Shown: piece by piece, positions 1 through 5,421 of the stretch
Layout: each line of letters begins with the position of its first letter
Position numbering within the stretch: the stretch's first letter is position 1
Assembly (NCBI GenBank): GCA_902773195.1
Contig: CACYDL010000220.1
Location: 1 to 11,554, forward strand
Direction: 5' to 3'
Length of the DNA stretch: 11,554 bases
DNA from: an uncultured Lachnospiraceae bacterium
GTDB taxonomy: Bacteria; Bacillota_A; Clostridia; Lachnospirales; Lachnospiraceae
Translations under genes and position numbers: made by a program
Notes under the pieces: generated by a model
Database searches by the model: none
What the model was told of the DNA's origin: nothing
The model's input: the letters and a program-made list of their open reading frames with translations, nothing else

Positions 1-29
1 ATCCTGTCTCCCTCACGCGGGGCAGATTC

Positions 30-60
30 GGGGAGAGAAGGCTTCCCGCCTTCTCTCCCC
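30..60 (-). terminator. Perfect 13-bp stem-loop after the two-gene riboswitch operon
   Basis: Arms 30-42 and 48-60 are exact reverse complements (GGGGAGAGAAGGC and its complement) around a five-base loop. The hairpin starts 20 bases past the stop codon of the 73-residue membrane protein gene, which is where an operon terminator would sit. Neither side has a real T-run, so it may be a weak or Rho-assisted terminator, or an mRNA 3'-end stabiliser. It could equally serve a plus-strand gene to the left of the window. Confidence 0.55.
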
Positions 61-80
61 CGGGCCTGCCGCCCGCCGCG

Positions 81-302
81 TCACACCGTGCGCCTGAACC
101 CCCAGCCCAGGGCGAAGACCAGCAGGATCCAGAAGACCAGCCCGTGCCCGAAGATCCCCAGGAACATCGCCGCGATAAACAGCACCGGGCAGAGGGCAAA
201 CAGGCCGACTCCCATGAGGATCCGAAGGACGCCCCAGGTCATCTTAAGGCCGATGCGGATCACATTGAACATAAGCGCCATAAACAAAATCATAAGCAGC
301 AT
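81..302 (-). CDS. Small hydrophobic membrane protein, function unknown
   Basis: This 73-residue protein is almost entirely hydrophobic. The first third is a Met/Leu/Phe/Ile-rich segment (about 1-14). A short amphipathic stretch with Arg and Lys follows (about 15-25). Two further apolar segments (about 26-47 and 50-66) come next, and the protein ends in Arg-Arg-Thr-Val. It should sit in the cytoplasmic membrane. I chose the ATG at 302 because AGGAGG (311-316) lies eight bases upstream; the possible GTG at 311 overlaps that ribosome binding site and cannot be the start. It follows the 145-residue gene by 35 bases, so the two form an operon behind the manganese riboswitch. No family is recognised. 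It has none of the acidic membrane motifs of MntP, TerC or UPF0016 exporters. A role in metal homeostasis is inferred only from the riboswitch. Confidence 0.75.
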   Translation of the reverse strand: MLLMILFMALMFNVIRIGLKMTWGVLRILMGVGLFALCPVLFIAAMFLGIFGHGLVFWILLVFALGWGFRRTV

Positions 303-337
303 GGTTTCCACCTCCTCTGTCAGTTGCTTCTTACGCC

Positions 338-775
338 TTACCGGTACGCCGGGGAGCTTTTCAGCCTTCTGAGCATCTCCTCCACCCGGCGGATCGCCTC
401 CTCGACATTTCTCCTCGCGTCGTTGATCTTGCTCTGCACAAAGATGTCCGCCAGGAAGCCGTCGAAGAAGAAGTCCGCGAACGTCATGAAATCACCGATT
501 CCGATGTCCAGCCTCTGCAGGTCTTGGACGTCCGACAGTTCGTCCTGAAACCTTCTGAGATCGTCCTTGGCCTGCTCGACGCAGCGGGACGCGTCGCTCA
601 TTCTCGAATGCTTCACGAAGCCTGAGATGACGTTTCCTCCGAAGAGATCCATGACGCCCCACCGCCTGGCGCTGTCGAGCCGGTCCTTCGCCGCGCGGAG
701 ACTTGAAAGAGCCCGCTCTCCGGCGATGACCGCCTCCCTGATTTCCTTCCTCTCATCATAATAATATGCACCCAT
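338..775 (-). CDS. Conserved-looking helical protein with internal duplication, Mn2+-riboswitch controlled
   Basis: This 145-residue protein has no signal peptide and is rich in charged helical heptad-like sequence (about 17-37, 64-82 and 117-141), so it is probably cytosolic and may form coiled coils. It begins with an unusual MGAYYYDERKE stretch. Residues 43-69 and 101-127 align without gaps over 27 positions with 10 identities. Both copies start Asp-aromatic/Leu-Phe, pass through a hydrophobic stretch, and end in Ser-Lys/Arg-Met/Ile-x-Asp-Ala-x-Arg-x-Val-Glu-x-Ala. This indicates an ancient duplication with a period of 58 residues. The start is clear: AGGAGG lies seven bases upstream of the ATG. 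The gene is first in an operon with the 73-residue membrane protein and lies directly behind a yybP-ykoY riboswitch. It resembles conserved hypothetical proteins that I associate from memory with gut Firmicutes, but I cannot name a family or function. Confidence 0.85.
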   Translation of the reverse strand: MGAYYYDERKEIREAVIAGERALSSLRAAKDRLDSARRWGVMDLFGGNVISGFVKHSRMSDASRCVEQAKDDLRRFQDELSDVQDLQRLDIGIGDFMTFADFFFDGFLADIFVQSKINDARRNVEEAIRRVEEMLRRLKSSPAYR

Positions 776-797
776 GATTTTCCTCCTTTCATTTTAC

Positions 798-844
798 AAA
801 AAAGAGACTTCTATCACAACGCCCCGCGTCATGATAAAAGTCTC
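798..844 (-). terminator. Riboswitch-controlled intrinsic terminator in the leader
   Basis: On the minus strand, arms at 832-844 and 804-816 pair over 13 positions with a single G-U-type exception (GAGACTTTTATCA against TGATAGAAGTCTC). Six T residues (803 down to 798) follow directly. The hairpin lies upstream of the first codon, not after a gene. Its 5' arm includes the exact bases (833-840) that form the 3' side of the riboswitch P1 helix. The two structures are therefore mutually exclusive, which is the expected layout for a transcriptional ON switch: ligand stabilises P1 and prevents termination. Confidence 0.9.
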
Positions 845-963
845 GCAATCTCACTTGATACGGATACGCGCTGCGCGGTTTCTGTGTAATGTCCCTGCGC
901 GCCGCTGTATCGGCTGACGGTTTCAAGCCCCCCGTCTCCGGGGTTCCGCTACTCCCTTTTATC
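833..963 (-). ncRNA. yybP-ykoY family manganese riboswitch aptamer
   Basis: Read on the minus strand, the leader opens with GATAAAAG (963-956), followed directly by GGAGTAGC, the hallmark loop of the yybP-ykoY family. It closes with TGAGATTGCGAGAC and then CTTTTATC (840-833), which is exactly complementary to the opening strand and forms an 8-bp P1. Between them lie a CCCCG/CGGGG hairpin with a GAGA loop, the CCGTCAGCCGATACAG segment that matches the family's conserved linker, and a second arm whose GATAC pairs with a GTATC just before the closing strand. Known members sense Mn2+ and usually switch on exporters (MntP, TerC-type or UPF0016 proteins, P-type ATPases). Here the RNA is followed by a terminator that shares the P1 3' strand and then by two genes of unknown function. 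The assignment rests on motif recall and base pairing, not on a covariance-model score. Confidence 0.87.
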
Positions 964-985
964 GTCTCTTCAGTTGTTGAATCGG

Positions 986-1013
986 ATTATACCAGTTTCG
1001 CGGCCGGCGTCAA
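986..1013 (-). promoter_or_regulatory. Extended -10 promoter for the riboswitch operon
   Basis: On the minus strand TTGACG (1013-1008) is followed after 16 bases by a perfect TATAAT (991-986), preceded by TGG, which gives an extended -10. Transcription should start near 979, about 16 bases before the riboswitch P1 strand. The -35 box lies only 28 bases past the stop codon of the Gfo/Idh gene on the same strand. No terminator is visible between them, so some read-through into the riboswitch leader is possible. Confidence 0.85.
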
Positions 1014-1040
1014 GAGACAGCGCGAAGAATTAATGAAACC

Positions 1041-2033
1041 TTAATCTTCCGTCTCCCGGTCGGCGGGAAACACCAGACCGGCGGATCTCCTGGCCCGGTC
1101 CAGCACGTCCATCACCACCAGGCTGTGCGCGGCAAGTTTCCGGCACTCACCGAACGCCTCCCCGTCGATCATTTCCCGGAACCGGAGGAATTCGGCGCAG
1201 AGCCTGTGCCCGCACTCCGTGCGTCCGCTCTCCGTCGTCCCGTCGTTCAGGGTCAGCTCGTATCCCGCGCAGGTGTTGGACGGGGAATTCTGAAGAAGAT
1301 ACCCCTCGGTCCCCTGGATCCGGCAGAAGCAGGGGGCGCCGCAGTCCTTGGCCGCCGCGGCGGCGGCGACGAAATCGGGATATTCCAGGATCACCACGCC
1401 GCTGGTATCGATGCCCCGCTCGATATTCGCCTGATAGCTCACTCCCTTCGGTGCGCCGAAGAGACCGGTGATGTAATGGATGTTGTACACGTTGAGATCC
1501 ATCAGCGCGCCGCCCGACTTCGCGGGATCGAAGGCGGGCTTCACGTCGCCCTCCGTGAACGCGCGGTATCTGCTGGAATACTGGCTGTAGTTGCAGCTCA
1601 CGAGGCGGACGCGCCCGACCCGGGGGAGCAGCGCCCCGACGGTCCGATAGTCCGGAAGGAACAGCGTCGAGATCGCCTCGAGCAGCATGAGCCCCTTCTC
1701 CTCTGCGAGGGAAAACAGCGCCTCGGCCTCCCGGAGATTGCTGGTGAGCGGCTTCTCCGAGATCACGTGCTTCCCCGCCTCGAGGGCGCGCTTCGCGAAG
1801 GAGTAATGCAGGCTGTTGGGGATCCCCAGGTACACCGTGTCGACGTCCGGGGACGACAGTAGCTCCTCATAGGACGATGTCCCGAGGGGAATGCCGTACC
1901 GGCCGCACAGCTGCTCCACCTTCCCGCGGGAGCGGGCCGTGCCGCACAGGGCCGCCGGCCGGATCTCCAGCGACTCCAGAACGGGCAGAACGGTTTCCAC
2001 GATATGTCCGCTTCCTGCGATTCCCAGTTTCAT
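1041..2033 (-). CDS. Gfo/Idh/MocA-family NAD(P)-dependent oxidoreductase
   Basis: This 330-residue protein has the usual length for the family. The N-terminal Rossmann domain (about 1-120) opens with the glycine motif GIAGSGHI (4-11). The family signature EKP at 93-95 carries the lysine that usually serves in catalysis and nicotinamide binding. The C-terminal alpha/beta domain (about 121-325) contains SGGALMDLNVYNIHYITG (173-190), which matches the GG-x-L-x-D-x3-H region in which Asp179 and an aromatic or His residue line the substrate site. Relatives oxidise or reduce sugars, inositols and similar polyols; the substrate here cannot be read from sequence. I took the ATG at 2033 because GGGAGG sits eight bases upstream; a GTG at 2042 is too close to that site. 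The gene follows the lipoprotein gene by about 80 bases on the same strand. The relation may be only positional, since the upstream genes look envelope-related. Confidence 0.88.
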   Translation of the reverse strand: MKLGIAGSGHIVETVLPVLESLEIRPAALCGTARSRGKVEQLCGRYGIPLGTSSYEELLSSPDVDTVYLGIPNSLHYSFAKRALEAGKHVISEKPLTSNLREAEALFSLAEEKGLMLLEAISTLFLPDYRTVGALLPRVGRVRLVSCNYSQYSSRYRAFTEGDVKPAFDPAKSGGALMDLNVYNIHYITGLFGAPKGVSYQANIERGIDTSGVVILEYPDFVAAAAAAKDCGAPCFCRIQGTEGYLLQNSPSNTCAGYELTLNDGTTESGRTECGHRLCAEFLRFREMIDGEAFGECRKLAAHSLVVMDVLDRARRSAGLVFPADRETED

Positions 2034-2113
2034 GCGACGCACCTCCCGCTGCCGTCCTCTTCCGCGCCGGCGCGGCGCTTATGGGACGCTGTCCAATGAT
2101 GTATGCGTTTTTG

Positions 2114-3097
2114 TCAGGCCGCCGCGCCGCTCTCGGCGCCTGCGGCCCCGGCTTCCGCCGCGAGAGCGGCCAGGGCGTCGGCCAGCGCCTGGCTGACCAG
2201 TCCGTCGGCCTCCTGCCCCAGGCAGAGCTGGGCGTGGCAGATGGCCAGGACGGTATTCTTTCCGGCCTTCCCGTCCGCGGTTCCGCAGTCAAAGCCGGCG
2301 GCGTTGAGGCTCTGCTGGACCTGGGTCACGAGGGCGCTGTCAGCCGTCTTGTTGGCCTCCACGGCCTTCGGCAGTATCACTGTCATGTTTCTTCCGGCGG
2401 TCAGCGACTCAAGATCCTGGAACGCCGCCTTGTCGGGGGCGTAGTACTCTCCCACCTCGATGAGGACGGCGGATCTCCGGTCATAGCCCTCGAAATAGGC
2501 CGCCTCCACCTCGTCGGCTCCGGCCCCGCCGCGCCAGAGGTTCTCCGCCTCGTACTGCTCCTCGAGCCCTCCGAGATACTCGCTGCACAGGACGGTGAAG
2601 TTCCTGTCCTCGAATTCCGCCCCGGAATAGGCCTCGTAGAAGGGGTATTCCGCCCTGCCGCACAGGAAGCGGAACTCGTTGTACGCCTCGTTGCTCATGA
2701 CCGGGAATTCGGAGTAGCGATTGAGGACGCTGCATCTGGCCCGGTACGAATCCGTGAGGTCCGCGATGAACTGCTCCTTCGTCGGCCCGCTCTCACCGCC
2801 TGGCTGATAGGAGGGCGCCGCCTCCGCGGCGGCCGCCATGTAGGCGACGGTGTCATTTTCTTTCTGCAGAAGGGCCTCGAGATCGACGACTCTGGAGGTG
2901 AAGCTGCGCGTGTCGGCCATCACTTCGCCTCCTTCCGCTCCCGCCGGCGCCTGCCCTTCCGCTCCCGCCGGTGCTGGCTGGGAGGCCGCCGGCGCGCACG
3001 CGGCGATCCACACCGTCAGAGCGCACGCCGCCAGGATTCTTCCCGCCGCGGCGCCTCTCTGTCTGATCTTTTCTGTCCTGCTTCCCATTCTTCTCAC
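2114..3097 (-). CDS. Lipoprotein with C-terminal peptidoglycan-binding-like domain
   Basis: The 327-residue product has a basic N-terminus (1-20), a hydrophobic core (about 19-32) and a lipobox ending at Cys34 (IAAC), so it should be lipidated and face outward. A flexible Pro/Ala/Gly/Glu linker (35-60) contains a duplicated 8-residue unit. The central region (about 62-250) is unrecognised, largely helical and rich in aromatic and acidic residues, with Cys122, Cys146 and Cys171. Residues about 257-305 resemble a PG_binding_1 domain: V-x2-V-Q-x2-L-N-x-A-G-F-D-C-G-x2-D-G-x-A-G then DGLVSQALADAL. The tail is Ala/Gly rich. I kept the GTG start because GGGAGG lies ten bases upstream; the ATG at 3088 has only a weak site, and both give the same mature protein. 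It lies between an ABC exporter and an oxidoreductase on one strand. It may be a wall-associated partner of the exporter, which is inference only. Confidence 0.8.
   Translation of the reverse strand: MRRMGSRTEKIRQRGAAAGRILAACALTVWIAACAPAASQPAPAGAEGQAPAGAEGGEVMADTRSFTSRVVDLEALLQKENDTVAYMAAAAEAAPSYQPGGESGPTKEQFIADLTDSYRARCSVLNRYSEFPVMSNEAYNEFRFLCGRAEYPFYEAYSGAEFEDRNFTVLCSEYLGGLEEQYEAENLWRGGAGADEVEAAYFEGYDRRSAVLIEVGEYYAPDKAAFQDLESLTAGRNMTVILPKAVEANKTADSALVTQVQQSLNAAGFDCGTADGKAGKNTVLAICHAQLCLGQEADGLVSQALADALAALAAEAGAAGAESGAAA
2931..2971. repeat. Two 17-bp direct repeats, 24-bp period, in the lipoprotein linker
   Basis: CCTTCCGCTCCCGCCGG occurs at 2931-2947 and again at 2955-2971. The period of 24 bases equals eight codons, so gain or loss of a unit would keep the frame. 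It encodes the repeated Ala-Gly-Ala-Glu-Gly linker just after the lipobox and could vary in copy number between strains. Confidence 0.85.
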
Positions 3098-3253
3098 CGG
3101 TTCTTTTCCTCCCCTGTCCTGTAAAGCGGACGTTTGTATTCCGCGTTCTGTCCTTCCGCGCTTTGCCGCTGCGAACGGATTCCTTCCGCGCCCCGCAGTC
3201 CGGCGCCCTGCAGTAACATGCTCCGCTGTTTCCGCGCCGGTTCCTTCCCGGCT
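3098..3253. other. 155-bp gap between exporter and lipoprotein genes
   Basis: No convincing gene, terminator or promoter is visible. TCCTTCCGCGC occurs twice (3151-3161 and 3181-3191) with a 30-bp period. The sequence just before the lipoprotein start carries its ribosome binding site, GGGAGG, at about 3108-3113. Whether the exporter and lipoprotein are co-transcribed cannot be decided from this. Confidence 0.5.
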
Positions 3254-5062
3254 CTAAAAATCCATCGCGAGACGGGCGCTCTCCTCGGGATCCAGCTCCT
3301 CCACCGTCCCCCCGGCGACCCGGTAGACCCTCTTGCACATCCCGAGGACGCTGGGCCTGTGGGTCGTCACGATGACCGTTCTCCGGCTGTCGCCGCTCAT
3401 GATGTTCCGGAGCACCCGGCGCTCCGTCGCGACGTCCAGGGCGGAGGTCGCCTCATCCAGCAGAAGCACCGGCGCTCCCCTGAGCACGGCCCTGGCGATG
3501 GCGATCCTCTGGGACTGCCCCTCCGAGAGGCCTCTGCCTCTCTCTCCGACCGCAGTGTCCATCCCGTCCGGCAGCTCCTTCACGAAATCCCACGCGCAGG
3601 CCGTCTCCAGCGCCGCGGCGAGTTCCTCGTCGGAGGCGTCTTCCTTCACCATCCGGAGGTTCTCGGCGATGGTCCCTGCCAGCATGGAATTTCCCTGGGG
3701 GACGTAGGAGAAGAATCTCCGGATGTCCGGGCCCGCCTTCCAGCGCATTTCATTTCCGGAACGGAGCTCCACGTCTCCTCTGTCCGGATCCATGAGTCCC
3801 AGAAGGAGCCGGATCATCGTCGTCTTTCCTTCGCCGCTGGCTCCGATGAGGGCGATGATCTCGCCGGGATCCGACCGGAGGGTGCCGGCGCTGATCACTT
3901 TTCTTCCCTCCTCGTAGGAGAAATCCACCTGTTTCATGCAGACGGAAAGTCCCTCCGCGGCGGCTTCCCGGACGTCCTCGTCCGTCTCCGGGTTGTGGTC
4001 TTCCGCCGGCAGCTCCGTCAGCTCCCGGATCCTCTGGGCGGAGACCGAGCTGTTCAGCATATTCGGGAGAATGCCGACCAGGGAGTTGAAGCGGTCGGAC
4101 AGACTGGTTCTCTGCTGGAGAAACAGGGTCATGGTCCCGAATGTGATCGCGCCGCTCCAGAGCCTCATCAGGCAGTAGCCGAAGGCCGCCAGCTCCACGG
4201 CCATCCCGATGATATTCATCAGCACGTTCGCCCGGATGCCGAAGGCGTTGCTGTCCAGCTCGGCGTCCCTGCAGACGTCCAGCCAGTTCCTCATCTTTCT
4301 CCCGTAGAGTCCGCCGATGCCGAAGCTCTTGATGGTGTCCGTGTTGTAGAACACCTCGGCCTCAAAGGACATCATCCCGCTGTTGGCCTCGCGGAGCCGT
4401 CTCCGGAATTCCCTCAGGCGGCGCATCAGAAGCCTGCCTGCCAGCAGCATGACCGGCGCGCCCAGAAGAGCGATGAGGGCCATGACGGGATCGTAGTGCA
4501 GAATGACAAAGAAGGAAGCCGCGAAGGCGTAGACGTCGATCACCAGGGACGGGATCCAGTTCACCGCGTTGGAGGCGACGACGTCGATGTCCCCGTCGAA
4601 GCGGCTGAGCAGGTCGCCGTTGGGAAAGCGGCTGAGGCTCATCCATTCCGCGTCCATGAGGTGATCGAAGACCTCGGCGCGGATATCGTTTTTCACAAAG
4701 ACGCTGATCTTCGCGGAGTACCGCTTCCGGAGGCTCGAGAACACGAGGCTGAAGACCATCGTGGAGATCATGAGAAGCGCCAGAAGCCACAGCCGCCCGG
4801 TATCTCTTCCGATCACGATGTCGATCATGTACTTGCTGACGACCGCGGAGACCAGGCTGAAGGTGGAGCTGGTCAGCCCGAGGACCGTGTACAGCACGAT
4901 CATGCGCCTGTACCGGACGCTGTAGGAGAAGATCCAGCGCCAGTCGTCCAGCAGCTCCCGGAAGGAGCCTTCCCGGCGGCGCGCCTTCATCTCCTCGACA
5001 GAGCTCGAGCGGAGCAGGCGGTTGAGGCCCGAATATTCATCTGTTCCTTTTTTCTTCCCCAT
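3254..5062 (-). CDS. ABC exporter half-transporter (fused membrane and ATPase domains)
   Basis: The 602-residue protein has the classic exporter layout. After a charged cytosolic N-terminus come membrane helices in the type I exporter domain (about 53-330, with clear hydrophobic segments near 53-75, 92-110, 172-208 and 279-300), then a nucleotide-binding domain (about 372-595). Visible ATPase motifs are Walker A GASGEGKTT (407-415), Q-loop Gln456, signature LSEGQ (512-516, a variant of LSGGQ), Walker B VLLLDE (532-537), D-loop SALD and H-loop His568. It would work as a homodimer or pair with another half-transporter; no second one is visible. The substrate could be a lipid, peptide or drug. 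I use the ATG at 5062, which gives a leader of about 32 bases from the predicted promoter. An in-frame TTG at 5092 would be almost at the transcription start. Neither has a well-spaced ribosome site, so the start is uncertain. Confidence 0.92.
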   Translation of the reverse strand: MGKKKGTDEYSGLNRLLRSSSVEEMKARRREGSFRELLDDWRWIFSYSVRYRRMIVLYTVLGLTSSTFSLVSAVVSKYMIDIVIGRDTGRLWLLALLMISTMVFSLVFSSLRKRYSAKISVFVKNDIRAEVFDHLMDAEWMSLSRFPNGDLLSRFDGDIDVVASNAVNWIPSLVIDVYAFAASFFVILHYDPVMALIALLGAPVMLLAGRLLMRRLREFRRRLREANSGMMSFEAEVFYNTDTIKSFGIGGLYGRKMRNWLDVCRDAELDSNAFGIRANVLMNIIGMAVELAAFGYCLMRLWSGAITFGTMTLFLQQRTSLSDRFNSLVGILPNMLNSSVSAQRIRELTELPAEDHNPETDEDVREAAAEGLSVCMKQVDFSYEEGRKVISAGTLRSDPGEIIALIGASGEGKTTMIRLLLGLMDPDRGDVELRSGNEMRWKAGPDIRRFFSYVPQGNSMLAGTIAENLRMVKEDASDEELAAALETACAWDFVKELPDGMDTAVGERGRGLSEGQSQRIAIARAVLRGAPVLLLDEATSALDVATERRVLRNIMSGDSRRTVIVTTHRPSVLGMCKRVYRVAGGTVEELDPEESARLAMDF

Positions 5063-5100
5063 CGTTTTCGCCGGATGACCGTTCCCTTTCAATATAGGAA

Positions 5101-5129
5101 AGTATACTGAATGTGAACGTTGATTTCAA
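5101..5129 (-). promoter_or_regulatory. Promoter for the ABC exporter gene
   Basis: On the minus strand TTGAAA (5129-5124) and TATACT (5106-5101) are separated by exactly 17 bases, close to the sigma-A consensus. The start of transcription would fall near 5094, about 32 bases before the ATG at 5062 and only a couple of bases before the in-frame TTG at 5092. This is the main reason to doubt the longer open frame. Confidence 0.75.
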
Positions 5130-5421
5130 GCCTGTCCGCCCGAAGACCGGGGGCCCGTTTCACTACTGCCGGTTGCGGAATACGCCGGTTTATGCGATGA
5201 TCTTCTCAGTCCGCCGCGCCGTGGATGGAGCGATACGGGCGGGCCGGCCGAAGCGGCGAAAAACGGCCGAACCGTATAGTGCGGCGCGGCGCAGGCCGCT
5301 GCCCTGCAGGGCACGACACGGACGAAACGCACGGGGCGGCACGGCACAGGCCGCTGCCCTGCGTGGCCCGATACGGCGAAACGCACGGCGCGGCGGAGCA
5401 CCGATTCCGGAGGAGAAATCA
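5130..5421. other. Divergent intergenic region, GC-rich, repeat-bearing
   Basis: This stretch separates the exporter promoter from the MFS gene. The second half (about 5230-5400) is built from imperfect repeats rich in GGC/CGG. Open frames cross it, including the MFS frame itself for more than 100 codons, but they encode low-complexity Arg/Ala/Gly sequence with no ribosome site, so I do not call them genes. No plus-strand promoter of good quality was found; TTGCGG at 5173 with GATGAT 17 bases later is at best weak. Confidence 0.6.
5292..5400. repeat. Two imperfect 54-55-bp tandem repeats upstream of the MFS gene
   Basis: CAGGCCGCTGCCCTGC is repeated exactly at 5292-5307 and 5347-5362, a period of 55. 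The rest of each unit continues to match with small gaps, including CGAAACGCACGG at 5323-5334 and again at 5377-5388. A degraded third unit may lie at about 5230-5262 (CGATACGG, GCGGCGAAA). The units end about 20 bases before the MFS start codon and would lie in its leader or promoter. Confidence 0.75.

Noticed and set aside
833..963. T-box or other leader class for the riboswitch region
   Set aside because: There is no T-box consensus or specifier loop. The GGAGTAG and GCGAGAC elements with closing P1 point specifically to yybP-ykoY.
2050..2095. GC-only palindrome between the lipoprotein and oxidoreductase genes as an operator
   Set aside because: The CCGCGCCGGCGCGG palindrome is likely from base composition, with no promoter elements beside it.
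1877..3124. 415-codon plus-strand frame opposite the lipoprotein and oxidoreductase genes
   Set aside because: It spans two real genes and their gap in antisense and shows no domain.
3134..5110. 658-codon open frame on the plus strand opposite the ABC exporter
   Set aside because: It is antisense to a gene with all ATPase motifs. Its translation is rich in His, Arg, Asp and Gly with no domain, as expected from GC-rich codon phase.
5281..5400. CRISPR array
   Set aside because: There are only two imperfect copies, adjacent with no unique spacers, and no cas genes.
5113..5421. N-terminal extension of the MFS protein by 103 codons
   Set aside because: The translation is Arg/Ala/Gly low-complexity sequence over tandem repeats. 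A well-placed GGAGGAG and GTG mark the start at 5422.
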